From positions 11,294 through 75,293 of the forward strand of contig DLZV01000016.1 in NCBI GenBank assembly GCA_003447235.1: a stretch of 64,000 nucleotides of DNA, written 5' to 3'. Under the pieces are notes generated by a model. It was not told the origin of the DNA, searched no databases, and worked only from the letters and a program-made list of their open reading frames with translations. Origin of the DNA: Prevotella sp. GTDB taxonomy: Bacteria > Bacteroidota > Bacteroidia > Bacteroidales > Bacteroidaceae. Made by a program: the position numbers and the translations under genes. This document shows positions 28,115 through 37,270 of this stretch, piece by piece; within the stretch, counting starts at the first letter, position 1; each line of letters opens with the position of its first letter.

Positions 28115-31100
28115 ATGATTCTTTTTTTCAGGACAAGGTCGAAGAGCGTGATTGCCACGGAGGCAGATCACAAGCTTTCCAAAGAAGAGATAAGCGAACT
28201 TAGTTGGCTTTACGGCGATGCCGAGCCGGTAGATAATGATCAGCTGGAGGGATATTTCGTAGGCCCCCGGCGCGAGATGGTCACGCCGTGGAGCACCAAC
28301 GCGGTAGAGATCACGCAGAACATGGCCCTGAAGGGAATCAGCCGCATAGAGGAGTATTTCCCCGTAGATACGCCCGAGGCCGACCACGACCCCATGCTCC
28401 AGCGCATGTATGACGGTCTGGACCAGCAGATCTTCACCATCGACCACGCCCCCGAGCCTATCAAGCGCGTGGACGACCTCGAGAAGTTCAACGAGGAGGA
28501 GGGACTCGCCCTCTCGCCCGAGGAGATCGCCTACCTCCACAAGATAGAGAAGGAGAACGGACGCCCGCTCACGGACAGCGAGATCTTCGGTTTCGCTCAG
28601 ATCAACTCCGAGCATTGCCGCCACAAGATCTTCGGAGGCACCTTCGTCATCGACGGCAAGGAGATGGAGTCGTCGCTCTTCAACATGATCAAGAAGACCA
28701 CCCGCGAGAATCCGGGCAAAATCCTCTCCGCCTACAAGGACAACGTGGCCTTCGCCCAGGGACCCGTCATCGAGCAGTTTGCCCCGAAAAACCAATCTAC
28801 GGCCGACTACTTCCGTGTGAAGCCCGTGGAGAGCGTCATCTCTCTCAAGGCCGAGACCCACAACTTCCCGACGACCGTAGAGCCCTTCAATGGTGCCGCC
28901 ACGGGCACGGGCGGTGAGATCCGCGACCGTATGGGTGGTGGCGTAGGATCATGGCCCATCGCGGGCACGGCAGTCTATATGACGGCCTATCCCCGACTGA
29001 AGGGCGACGACGGCAAGGAGCCCGCCCTGCGCGACTGGGAGGACATCCTGCCCGTGCGCCAATGGCTCTACCAGACGCCTGAGCAGATCCTCATCAAGGC
29101 CTCCAATGGCGCCAGCGACTTCGGCAACAAGTTTGGCCAGCCCCTCATCACGGGATCCCTCCTCACCTTCGAGCACCAGGAGAATGACGAAAAATATGCC
29201 TACGACAAGGTGATCATGCTCGCCGGCGGTGTCGGCTACGGCACGAAGCGCGACTGCCTGAAGAAGGAGCCGCAGCCGGGCAACAAGGTCGTCGTGGTCG
29301 GTGGCGATAACTACCGCATCGGACTGGGTGGCGGATCGGTATCGTCGGTCGATACGGGCCGCTATAGCAATGGTATCGAGCTCAACGCCGTCCAGCGTGC
29401 CAACCCCGAGATGCAGAAGCGCGCCTACAACCTCGTGCGCGCCCTCGTGGAGGAGGACGACAACCCCGTGGTCTCCATCCACGACCACGGATCGGCAGGC
29501 CACCTCAACTGTCTCTCTGAGCTGGTGGAGGAGTGTGGCGGCCAGATCGACATGACCAAGCTGCCCATCGGCGACAAGACGCTGAGCGCCAAGGAGATCA
29601 TCGCCAACGAGTCGCAGGAGCGCATGGGTCTGCTCATCGACGAGAAGCACCTGGCCCATGTGGCGAAGATCGCCGAGCGTGAGCGTGCCCCGATGTATGT
29701 GGTCGGCGAGACCACGGGCGACGCCCACTTCTCCTTCGTCCAGGGCGATGGCGTGAAGCCTTTCGATCTCGACGTGGCCCAGATGTTCGGCCACTCGCCC
29801 AAGACCATCATGCGCGACGAGAGCGTCGAGCGCCACTATGCACCCGTAGCCTATGACGCGGCCCATCTCGAGGAGTATCTCCGTCGTGTGCTGCAGCTGG
29901 AGGCCGTGGCCTGCAAGGACTGGCTCACCAACAAGGTGGACCGTAGCGTGACGGGCAAGGTGGCCCGCCAGCAATGCCAGGGTCGCCTGCAGTTGCCGTT
30001 GAGCGACTGTGGCGTCGTGGCCCTCGACTATCGTGGCGAGAAGGGTATCGCCACGGCCCTCGGCCATGCGCCCCAGGCCGGACTGGCCTCGCCCGAGGCG
30101 GGTAGCGTGCTGAGTGTGGCCGAGTCGCTGACCAATATCGTCTGGGCACCCCTGGCCGACGGCATGGACTCCCTGAGCCTCTCGGCCAACTGGATGTGGC
30201 CCTGCCGCTCACAGAAGGGTGAGGACGCGCGCCTCTATCGTGCCGTCAAGGCCCTCTCCGACTTCTGCTGCGCCATCGGCGTCAATGTGCCGACCGGCAA
30301 GGACTCCCTGTCCCTGAGCCAGCAGTATCCCAATGGCGAGAAGATCATCTCTCCGGGCACGGTCATCGTGACAAGTGGTGGCGAGGTGAGCGACATCCGC
30401 AAGGTGGTCTCCCCCGTCCTCGTCAACGACAAAAACTCCCGACTCTATCATATCGACTTCTCCTTCTGCGAGCAGGAGCTGGGCGGCAGCGCCTTTGCCC
30501 AAAGCCTCAACAAGGTTGGCGACGACGTGCCGACGGTCAAGAACCCGCAGTACTTCTGCCAATGCTTCGAGGCCGTGCAGGAGCTCATCAACCGCGGCTG
30601 GATCCTCGCAGGCCACGATATCTCGGCTGGTGGTCTGATCACCACCCTGCTGGAGATGACGTTTGCCAATGTGGAGGGCGGTCTCCGCGTCAACCTCCAC
30701 GACATCAAGGGCGACGACGTGGTGCGCAAGCTTTTCGCCGAGAATCCGGGTGTCGTCATCCAGGTGAGCGACGAGCATGCCGACGAGGTGCGCGACTTCC
30801 TGGAGGAGTGCTGCGTGGGCTATGCCCGCATCGCCCAGCCCACTCCCGAGCGTCGCGTGCTGAGCCTTAGCGATGGCACCTTCAAGCAGGAACTGGATAT
30901 CGACGGCCTGCGCGACGTCTGGTACGAGACCTCCTATCTCCTCGACCGCGACCAGAGCTTCAACGGCATGGCGAAGAAGCGCTACACCAACTACAAGAAG
31001 CAGCCCGTGGAGATGCAGTTCAACCCCGACTTCACGGGAACGCTCGCCCAGTATGGCCTCAATGCCGACCGCTGGCAGACCACGACCGATGCCGACCGTC

Positions 31101-31864
31101 AGGCTGCGCCCAAGGCGGCTATCATCCGTGAGAAGGGCACCAATGGCGAGCGCGAGATGGCCTACGCCCTCTACCTCGCAGGCTTCGAGGTGAAGGACGT
31201 GATGATGACCGACCTCATTAGTGGTCGCGAGACCCTGGAGGAGGTCAATATGATCGTCTTCTGTGGCGGATTCTCCAACTCCGACGTCCTGGGATCGGCC
31301 AAGGGATGGGCGGGTGCCTTCCTCTACAATCCCAAGGCCAAGGAGGCGCTCGACCGCTTCTATGCGCGCGAGGATACGCTCTCGTTGGGCATCTGCAACG
31401 GTTGCCAGTTGATGGCGGAGCTCAACCTCATCAACCCGGAGCATGAGCACCAGACCCATCTCTGCCACAACAACTCGAAGAAGTTTGAGAGCGCCTTCCT
31501 CTCGGTCACGATCCCTGAGAACGATAGCGTCATGTTCCACTCGCTCAGCGGCAACAAACTGGGCATATGGGTGGCCCACGGAGAGGGACGCTTCTATCTC
31601 CCCGAGCCCGAGGACCGCTACCATGTCGTGGCAAAATACAACTACGCTCAGTATCCTGGCAACCCCAACGGATCCGACTACAACGTGGCGGGCATCTGCT
31701 CGGCCGACGGTCGTCACCTGGCCATGATGCCCCACCTGGAGCGTGCCATCTTCCCGTGGCAGCAGGGCTGGTATCCGCGCCATCGTCGTGCCGACGAGGT
31801 CACGCCTTGGATCGAGGCCTTCGTCAACGCACGCAAGTGGGTAGAGGAGGCTAAGAAGAAGTAG
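28115..31864 (+). CDS. purL: Phosphoribosylformylglycinamidine synthase, large single-chain form
   Basis: A 1249-residue FGAM synthase that turns FGAR, glutamine and ATP into FGAM in purine synthesis. It is the long single-polypeptide type with a fused glutaminase. The linker region contains FAQINSEHCRHKIF, two AIRS-type halves include KAETHNFPTTVEPFNGAATG and SIHDHGSAGHLNCL, and NVPTGKDSLSLS is also present. The C-terminal class I glutaminase has nucleophile C1094 in LGICNGCQLM, with SEFGGF-like CGGFSNSDVLG before it and WVAHGEGRF after. Full length with no visible damage. It has its own consensus promoter and a 3' hairpin, and sits between the two halves of the starch locus. Confidence 0.97.
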   Translation: MILFFRTRSKSVIATEADHKLSKEEISELSWLYGDAEPVDNDQLEGYFVGPRREMVTPWSTNAVEITQNMALKGISRIEEYFPVDTPEADHDPMLQRMYDGLDQQIFTIDHAPEPIKRVDDLEKFNEEEGLALSPEEIAYLHKIEKENGRPLTDSEIFGFAQINSEHCRHKIFGGTFVIDGKEMESSLFNMIKKTTRENPGKILSAYKDNVAFAQGPVIEQFAPKNQSTADYFRVKPVESVISLKAETHNFPTTVEPFNGAATGTGGEIRDRMGGGVGSWPIAGTAVYMTAYPRLKGDDGKEPALRDWEDILPVRQWLYQTPEQILIKASNGASDFGNKFGQPLITGSLLTFEHQENDEKYAYDKVIMLAGGVGYGTKRDCLKKEPQPGNKVVVVGGDNYRIGLGGGSVSSVDTGRYSNGIELNAVQRANPEMQKRAYNLVRALVEEDDNPVVSIHDHGSAGHLNCLSELVEECGGQIDMTKLPIGDKTLSAKEIIANESQERMGLLIDEKHLAHVAKIAERERAPMYVVGETTGDAHFSFVQGDGVKPFDLDVAQMFGHSPKTIMRDESVERHYAPVAYDAAHLEEYLRRVLQLEAVACKDWLTNKVDRSVTGKVARQQCQGRLQLPLSDCGVVALDYRGEKGIATALGHAPQAGLASPEAGSVLSVAESLTNIVWAPLADGMDSLSLSANWMWPCRSQKGEDARLYRAVKALSDFCCAIGVNVPTGKDSLSLSQQYPNGEKIISPGTVIVTSGGEVSDIRKVVSPVLVNDKNSRLYHIDFSFCEQELGGSAFAQSLNKVGDDVPTVKNPQYFCQCFEAVQELINRGWILAGHDISAGGLITTLLEMTFANVEGGLRVNLHDIKGDDVVRKLFAENPGVVIQVSDEHADEVRDFLEECCVGYARIAQPTPERRVLSLSDGTFKQELDIDGLRDVWYETSYLLDRDQSFNGMAKKRYTNYKKQPVEMQFNPDFTGTLAQYGLNADRWQTTTDADRQAAPKAAIIREKGTNGEREMAYALYLAGFEVKDVMMTDLISGRETLEEVNMIVFCGGFSNSDVLGSAKGWAGAFLYNPKAKEALDRFYAREDTLSLGICNGCQLMAELNLINPEHEHQTHLCHNNSKKFESAFLSVTIPENDSVMFHSLSGNKLGIWVAHGEGRFYLPEPEDRYHVVAKYNYAQYPGNPNGSDYNVAGICSADGRHLAMMPHLERAIFPWQQGWYPRHRRADEVTPWIEAFVNARKWVEEAKKK

Positions 31865-31920
31865 GATGGCGAGGCGGCCCCGCGTGCCGTCACCTCCATC
31901 TTATGGCAAAATATATGTGG

Positions 31921-31958
31921 TTAGTCCAATCGGCCCTCTCGGGGGCGGGTTGGACTAA
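31921..31958 (+). terminator. Hairpin after purL
   Basis: TTAGTCCAA (31921-31929) and TTGGACTAA (31950-31958) are perfect complements around a GC-rich loop; the T-run after it is weak. Confidence 0.55.
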
Positions 31959-31977
31959 TCAATTCTTTAACAAGAGG

Positions 31978-32092
31978 ATATCTATTGATCTGACAAGGGA
32001 ATATCTGTTCTTCTAGCAAGCGATATCAATTCTTCTAACGAGCGGATATCAATTAATCTGACAAGTGATTATCTATACATCTAACAAGAGAG
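31978..32092 (+). repeat. 22-23-bp degenerate tandem repeat, about five copies
   Basis: Units begin ATATC at 31978, 32001, 32023 and 32046, and a related one near 32070; consensus ATATCNATTNATCTRACAAG. It reaches the start codon of the first chromate transporter, so it forms that gene's leader. Confidence 0.8.
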
Positions 32093-32093
32093 T

Positions 32094-32636
32094 ATGAAAT
32101 TTTATTGGGAGAGTTTCAAGACATTCTTCAAGATTGGCGCCTTCACCCTCGGGGGTGGCTATGCGATGATCCCAATCATCGAGGCGGAGGTGGTGGAGAA
32201 GCGCAAATGGATCGGGAAAGAGGAGTTTCTCGACCTCATCGCCATCGCGCAGAGCTGTCCGGGCGTCTTCGCCATCAACATCAGCGTCTTCATCGGCTAC
32301 AAGCTCCGCAAGATACGGGGCGCGTTCTGCACGGCCCTCGGTACGGCCCTGCCCTCGTTTCTCATCATTCTGCTCATCGCCATGTTCTTCCATCGCTTCA
32401 TGGAGGTGGGCTGGATCGCAGCCATGTTCCGTGGCATCCGTCCGGCCGTGGTGGCCCTGATAGCCGTCCCGACCTTCAACCTCGCCAAACGGGCGCGGAT
32501 CGGGTTGGCCAACTGCTGGATACCGCTCATCTCGGCCCTGCTGATATGGAAATTGGGCGTCAATCCCGTCATGATCATTCTGGCGGCCGGCCTGGGTGGC
32601 TATGTCTATGGACGCTATGTCAAGCCCACGGAATAA
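32094..32636 (+). CDS. Chromate transporter (CHR family), half-size subunit 1
   Basis: A 180-residue inner-membrane protein equal to one CHR domain. It begins FYWESFKTFFKIGAFTLGGGYAMIPIIEAEVVEK, containing the conserved GGGYAMIP, followed by FLDLIAIAQSCPGVFAINISVFIGYK with the conserved PG motif, then several hydrophobic segments. Short-chain CHR proteins are encoded as adjacent pairs that work as antiparallel heterodimers exporting chromate, though chromate need not be the natural substrate. The partner gene follows after 27 bp. A tandem-repeat array lies directly upstream. Confidence 0.93.
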   Translation: MKFYWESFKTFFKIGAFTLGGGYAMIPIIEAEVVEKRKWIGKEEFLDLIAIAQSCPGVFAINISVFIGYKLRKIRGAFCTALGTALPSFLIILLIAMFFHRFMEVGWIAAMFRGIRPAVVALIAVPTFNLAKRARIGLANCWIPLISALLIWKLGVNPVMIILAAGLGGYVYGRYVKPTE

Positions 32637-32663
32637 AAATGCTCACGGAAAAATCGTTGAATT

Positions 32664-33239
32664 ATGATCTTCTTACAACTCTTCCTCACGTTTTTCATCA
32701 TAGGTCTCTTCGGATTTGGTGGCGGCTACGGCATGCTCTCGCTCATCCAGGCCGAGACGGTCGTGAAGCACCATTGGCTCTCCTCCTCGGAGTTTACCAA
32801 TATCGTCGCCATCTCCCAAATGACGCCAGGCCCTATCGGTATCAACTCGGCCACCTACTGTGGCTATGCCGCGGCCCACAACGCGGGCTTCGACGGGATG
32901 ATGGCCGTGCTCGGTAGCGCCACGGCCACCTTTGCCCTCGTCCTGCCGAGTTTCATCCTGATGGTCCTCATCAGCCGCATGTTTATGAAGTATATGCGCA
33001 CCCCAGCCGTCCAGAGCGTCTTCATGGGCCTTCGCCCGGCCGTCGTCGGCCTCCTGGCTGCCGCCACGCTCCTGCTTTGTGATGTGGAAAACTTCTCCTC
33101 GCCCGATATCAATCCCTGGCAGTTTGGCGTGAGCCTCTTCCTCTTCTTCGCCACCTTTATTGGTACGATGTGGATGAAGATCAACCCCATCCGCATGATC
33201 TGCTTTGCTGCCTTCGCGGGCCTCGTCCTGCTCTATTGA
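32664..33239 (+). CDS. Chromate transporter (CHR family), half-size subunit 2
   Basis: A 191-residue second CHR domain, paired with the gene just upstream. It begins IFLQLFLTFFIIGLFGFGGGYGMLSLIQAETV and has FTNIVAISQMTPGPIGINSATYCGY, the conserved TPGP region, then four or so membrane segments ending MICFAAFAGLVLLY. The 27-bp gap means one transcript. The two together equal one full-length CHR transporter. The 3' side has a 16-bp repeat array and then a shared bidirectional terminator. Confidence 0.93.
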   Translation: MIFLQLFLTFFIIGLFGFGGGYGMLSLIQAETVVKHHWLSSSEFTNIVAISQMTPGPIGINSATYCGYAAAHNAGFDGMMAVLGSATATFALVLPSFILMVLISRMFMKYMRTPAVQSVFMGLRPAVVGLLAAATLLLCDVENFSSPDINPWQFGVSLFLFFATFIGTMWMKINPIRMICFAAFAGLVLLY

Positions 33240-33246
33240 CGTCGCC

Positions 33247-33342
33247 TTCTATCGAAGTCCTGCTCTGTAGAAGTCTCGCTCTCTTGAATTCCAGCTCTCT
33301 CGTCGTCCTGCTTTCTCGTCATCCTGCTCTCTCGAAGTCCCG
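33247..33342 (+). repeat. 16-bp tandem repeat, six copies
   Basis: Exact 16-bp period from 33247; consensus CTCTCTCGAAGTCCTG with substitutions in each copy. Confidence 0.85.
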
Positions 33343-33370
33343 CATGTTTCTTTAGAGATTTCCTTACACG

Positions 33371-33420
33371 AAAAGCGCCAAGGTTGTTTGCTTCTATTGA
33401 AAACAACCTTGGCGCTTTTT
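33371..33420. terminator. Bidirectional terminator between the chromate and amylase genes
   Basis: A 19-bp stem, AAAAGCGCCAAGGTTGTTT and its complement, with A-run on the left and T-run on the right, between convergent genes. Confidence 0.9.
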
Positions 33421-33440
33421 ATTCGGATGACTTTCTACTG

Positions 33441-35444
33441 TTACTTCACCATGATCTTTTTGCCCTTGTGGAGATAGATGCCCCGTCTAAGGGGTGGCGT
33501 CACGCGCTGGCCTGAGAGCGTGTAGTAGTGGTCGTCGGAGAGGGTGGGGCGGTCGGTCGCCACGTCCTCGACGCCCATGGTCGTCGTCACGTCCTTTACC
33601 AGATATTTGCCACCGCTCTTCTCGCCCGTCACCTCGAAAAAGGCGTCGTGCCGGATGTTGTTGATGTCCACGGTCTGCTGCTGGCCGGCATTGTCTGCCG
33701 TGCCGATACTGAATACGAAATTGATGTTGTCTTCGGGCGTGGTCATCGTGTAGCTCTTGCAGAACCATTTCTTGCCGCCCACGGTCTGGGTGGTCGTGAC
33801 GTGGTCGCCCGGCCAGTCGGTTGCCGTGTGGGATCCGCCCCAGGAGTGGAAGTTGATGTAGCTGGTCCATGCCACGGCATCGCCATTGACATAGACCGTG
33901 ATGTCGTAGGGCTGGAACTCGCCTATCTCATACTGGCGCGTGATGACACCCCGCACCTTGCCATCGACCAGGAGACCCACCTTCAGGGTCGTCTTGCCCG
34001 TAGGTATCGTGAGGGTCGTGCCGCTCTGTGCCTTCGTGCTCTGTGGCGTCGGCTCGCTACCGTCGAGGGTATAGACGAGCTGGGCGTCCTTAGAGGCCGA
34101 TACGGCCGTGAGGCGCGCCTTCTGGGCCCCGTCATGATAGCTTCCTGAGGGCAGGTCCGTCCAGGCGCTCTCCACCTCGGGCGAGAGATAGTAGGCGTAG
34201 TGGTAGCCGCTCAGCACCTTCACATAGAACGACTCGTCGGGATCGGCCATGCCGCTTCCCACCACGGCCAGCAGTTTTCCGCGCGTGCCCTGGGTTGTCA
34301 CGCCATAGTAGGCTGCCGAGCTGCGGTAGCTGGCGAAGGTGCTCGTGCTCGTCACGCCCGCCAGATGGCGCGCGTCGATCATGGACTTGATCTCGCGGGT
34401 GTAGGCCTGCCAATGGGGGAGAAAGACGCAGGGCGTGCCCGGCATGGCGAGGAGATAGGCGTTTGCTGCGAGCGTGTCCTTGCGTATCGGATCGTTCTGC
34501 TCGCTGGCGCTACGGTATTGTGTATCGTGGTTCTCCACAAACGTCACGGCATAGCGTCGGTAGGCCTCATCGCCCACCAAGGTCTTCGTATTGGCCAGCT
34601 TCGACCAGTCGCCACCATTGATGGCGTCGCGTACCGTGTAGCGGAAGGGGAAGTCGAAGGCCGCGCTCTGCTTCTCCGTACTGTCTATCCATGTCTTCAC
34701 CTTCGCGACGTTGCCGTCGAAAAACTCGCCTACGGAATAGGCCACGTTGGCCGCGCGGTTGTAGTCGGCCACGTGCGACCCGCCAAAGCCCTTCACCATG
34801 TCGTAGCGAAAACCGCTATAGCCGAGATCCTCCACGAGGTACTGCTCATAGGCCTTGACCACCCGTTGCACGTTGGGACTTTGGTGGTCGAGGTCGCGCA
34901 TGCCATCCCAGTCTTCACCCTCGTCCTTGTGGCTGCCGAGCGAGATACCCTGCCTTTGTGCTTCGGCTGCGGTTTTTCCTTGGTCGTCGTCGGACGTGAT
35001 GTCGGACGACTGGAGTTGGTAGGTCGTGCCGCGATACTCCTCCTTGGGGAAGGAGAACCAACCGTTCGTGTTGTGGTGGTTGACCACCACGTCGGCCAGG
35101 ACCCCCACCCCGTTTTGGCGCATGGCCCCGATCATCGACCGGAGTTCCGCCTCGCTACCAAAACTGGAGTTTTGGTCGAAGTAGTAATAGGGTGTGTAGC
35201 CCATCACGTTGTGCTCCTCCAGACACTTTCCGCTTTGGGGCACCCATAGCAGGGAAAAATACGACCCCAGTTCCGGGGCTTGTTTCTCCAGGTTCTTCCA
35301 TTGGCTGTCGCTATAGGAGTCCCAGTAGAAGCCCTGTAGCATCACACCCTCATAGCCCGTCGGCCACCCTTGTGCAAGGGCCGGCGACGCCATGGCCGCA
35401 CAAAATGCTGCCGTGAGTATCTTCTTCATCTTGTTTTTCTTCAT
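33441..35444 (-). CDS. Secreted alpha-amylase (GH13) with starch-binding and C-terminal tag regions
   Basis: A 667-residue alpha-amylase. Signal peptide to about residue 25 (SPALAQG); there is no lipobox, unlike the surface lipoprotein SusG. The GH13 barrel has MLQGFYWDSY, VLADVVVNHH, and the triad D215 (GFRYDMVKG), E240 (SVGEFFDG) and D307 (VENHDTQ). After the barrel comes a chitobiase-like beta domain (VYTLDGSEPTPQST, about 455-520), then a CBM26-like module with WTSYINFHSWGG (about 525-600), and an end YYTLSGQRVTPPLRRGIYLHKGKKIMVK that resembles the C-terminal tags of secreted Bacteroidota proteins. A terminator separates it from susF, so it is probably transcribed apart from susCDEF. Confidence 0.92.
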   Translation of the reverse strand: MKKNKMKKILTAAFCAAMASPALAQGWPTGYEGVMLQGFYWDSYSDSQWKNLEKQAPELGSYFSLLWVPQSGKCLEEHNVMGYTPYYYFDQNSSFGSEAELRSMIGAMRQNGVGVLADVVVNHHNTNGWFSFPKEEYRGTTYQLQSSDITSDDDQGKTAAEAQRQGISLGSHKDEGEDWDGMRDLDHQSPNVQRVVKAYEQYLVEDLGYSGFRYDMVKGFGGSHVADYNRAANVAYSVGEFFDGNVAKVKTWIDSTEKQSAAFDFPFRYTVRDAINGGDWSKLANTKTLVGDEAYRRYAVTFVENHDTQYRSASEQNDPIRKDTLAANAYLLAMPGTPCVFLPHWQAYTREIKSMIDARHLAGVTSTSTFASYRSSAAYYGVTTQGTRGKLLAVVGSGMADPDESFYVKVLSGYHYAYYLSPEVESAWTDLPSGSYHDGAQKARLTAVSASKDAQLVYTLDGSEPTPQSTKAQSGTTLTIPTGKTTLKVGLLVDGKVRGVITRQYEIGEFQPYDITVYVNGDAVAWTSYINFHSWGGSHTATDWPGDHVTTTQTVGGKKWFCKSYTMTTPEDNINFVFSIGTADNAGQQQTVDINNIRHDAFFEVTGEKSGGKYLVKDVTTTMGVEDVATDRPTLSDDHYYTLSGQRVTPPLRRGIYLHKGKKIMVK

Positions 35445-35482
35445 ATCGATCGTTGTTTTGATGGTGATTGTCTATTGTTTTT

Positions 35483-35575
35483 GCCTAAGCCTAAGCCTAT
35501 GCTTCTGTTTCTGCTCTTGTTTATGTTTCTGCTCTTGTTTATGCTTCTGCTCTTGTTTATGCTTCTGCAAAAATA
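35483..35575 (-). repeat. 18-bp tandem repeat in the amylase leader
   Basis: Units of ATGYTTCTGCTCTTGTTT at 35523 and 35541, with a 24-bp variant at 35499 and a part copy at 35559; a CCTAAG triplet lies at its left end. It lies 40-130 bp before the amylase start, in the region expected to be transcribed. Confidence 0.85.
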
Positions 35576-35720
35576 AGCATTACCGTCCAATCCTGCACGT
35601 CCTGCTCTCGTTCGATCGCCTTTTGATTGGGCAATCGGTTGCGCTACGTCTTCTCGATATCCCATGATTGCTACATGAAGACATTGGCGTAGCAACCCAT
35701 GGGAAAAGAAAGCGGGCACG

Positions 35721-35754
35721 AAAAAAGGAGCCCCACGTGGGAGACTCCTTTCTT
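35721..35754 (-). terminator. Terminator of the susCDEF operon
   Basis: AAAGGAG and CTCCTTT form the stem base, with CCCACGTGGG inside; reading the minus strand it ends in a run of T. It lies 43 bp past the susF stop. Confidence 0.8.
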
Positions 35755-35796
35755 GAACTTGGTTCATGATGAACCTTTGCGGTATGAAAAAGCAGG

Positions 35797-37197
35797 TCAC
35801 TTCTTGGTAATCACGACATGGTTCTTGCCCTCGCAGGAGATGTAGAGCTTGAAGTCGTAGGTGCCAGCCTCGACATTGAGGTTGGTGCCATTGTTCTGGG
35901 TGAGGTTTTGGAAGTTGTTGCCGTCGCCATTGGCGCCACCCCAAGAGATGTCCCAATCGTGATTCATACGGAACTTCAGAGTGCCGGTCTTGCCTATCTT
36001 CACGTTGTTGGCCTCCCATGCGCCACTCTCCTTGTTGTAGGTGAGATCGACATCGCCACCCCAGTCGTTGAAGTCGCCGATGATGGAGATGTAGTTCACT
36101 TTCTCCAGGCTATAGCTCATGGCCGAGAGATCGACGTTGATCTGGTAGAAGCCAGCACCAGTCTTGATGTTTTCTTCGCCATCCTGCACCAGTCGGCCGG
36201 CCTCGCCATTGGGATCCTGACCCCAGTCGTTATCCCAGTTGTCGGCATTGGGCTTGAACTTGAACTCGCCATCGAGGTAGTAGTAGCCCTGGTACTTGCC
36301 GTCGAAGTTGCCGCCCCAGAGCGGGTTGGATGTTGACCAGCTGCTCTCGTTGCCGATCTCATAGATATACTCGGCAAAGTTGAGATCCTCGATCTTGTAG
36401 CTATAGTTCATCATGTTGATGGTCATGCGATGGTAGCCTGCCTTCTCGATCTTGCCCGCCTTGGGCTGATTGGTCGTCAGGTTGCCCTCGGCTGCTACGT
36501 CGCCATCCGTCACGACACCCACGACGCCCTTCTCGCCCTCGGCCCAGAAGTCGCCCTCGTAGTTGGTCTTCGGGATGATCTTCCAGTACTGGTTGTCGCT
36601 CGTGGTCTTGAAGACGATCTGGAACTCGGGGTTGTCATAGACATTGCCGTCTCCCAGATGGGTGAAGGCCTGAGCGCCCTCCTTGGACCAGCCATCCGTG
36701 AACATGTCGCCGACCAGATAGTATGCCTCGTCGATAAACGGGGCCACGATGGTCACGTTGACGGTAGCCGATCCCGTGTTGAGGATGGTCACGCCATCAG
36801 GGGTGGCTGCAAAGCCACGCACGTCGAGGGCCACGCTACGGTCGCAGGGGCGCTTGCCATAGAGGCTCTCGATGGCCGTCTTAAACTCGGTCGAGGCGAC
36901 GAGTCCCTGCTCGTTGGCCTGCAGGGTGATGGCGTTGGCCTTCTCGCCGTCGTTGACAGCTACGGTATAGTAGCTGCTGGCGGTTGTGTTGGTGGTCGTC
37001 ACCTTGGGGACAAACAGCTGGACGCTGTCGGCCGTGAGCGTGCCGAAATTGATGGCAGGCGCGTTGCCGATGGCCAGTTTCACGTCTTTGGATGCCTCGG
37101 GGTCGCTATGCTGCGGATCGCTCCAGCCCTCATAGCTATCGGAAGCGCAAGAGGCGAGCGCCAGGGCGAATCCGAATATCAATATGCTCTTTTTCAT
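35797..37197 (-). CDS. susF: SusF-like starch-binding outer-membrane lipoprotein
   Basis: A 466-residue surface lipoprotein: lipobox ALASC with acylated C17 in MKKSILIFGFALALASCAS. An N-terminal domain (about 40-150) precedes three similar beta-sandwich modules that begin YYLVGDMFTDGWS (about 160), a YEIGNESSWST segment (about 275) and ISIIGDFNDWGG (about 370), as expected for starch-binding CBM-type modules of SusE/SusF. It has no enzyme motif; the role is to hold starch at the surface next to SusC/SusD. It is the last gene of susCDEF, 73 bp from susE, and is followed by a terminator. Confidence 0.9.
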   Translation of the reverse strand: MKKSILIFGFALALASCASDSYEGWSDPQHSDPEASKDVKLAIGNAPAINFGTLTADSVQLFVPKVTTTNTTASSYYTVAVNDGEKANAITLQANEQGLVASTEFKTAIESLYGKRPCDRSVALDVRGFAATPDGVTILNTGSATVNVTIVAPFIDEAYYLVGDMFTDGWSKEGAQAFTHLGDGNVYDNPEFQIVFKTTSDNQYWKIIPKTNYEGDFWAEGEKGVVGVVTDGDVAAEGNLTTNQPKAGKIEKAGYHRMTINMMNYSYKIEDLNFAEYIYEIGNESSWSTSNPLWGGNFDGKYQGYYYLDGEFKFKPNADNWDNDWGQDPNGEAGRLVQDGEENIKTGAGFYQINVDLSAMSYSLEKVNYISIIGDFNDWGGDVDLTYNKESGAWEANNVKIGKTGTLKFRMNHDWDISWGGANGDGNNFQNLTQNNGTNLNVEAGTYDFKLYISCEGKNHVVITKK

Positions 37198-37270
37198 TGT
37201 TCTGTCTTCTTTCGGTTATGGGTGGGGAGCATCTCGGGGAGACCCTCCCCACCATCTTCTTTATAAAAGA

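Noticed and set aside
12947..33342. Tandem arrays as CRISPR
   Set aside because: Units are contiguous without unique spacers, degenerate, and no cas genes are present.
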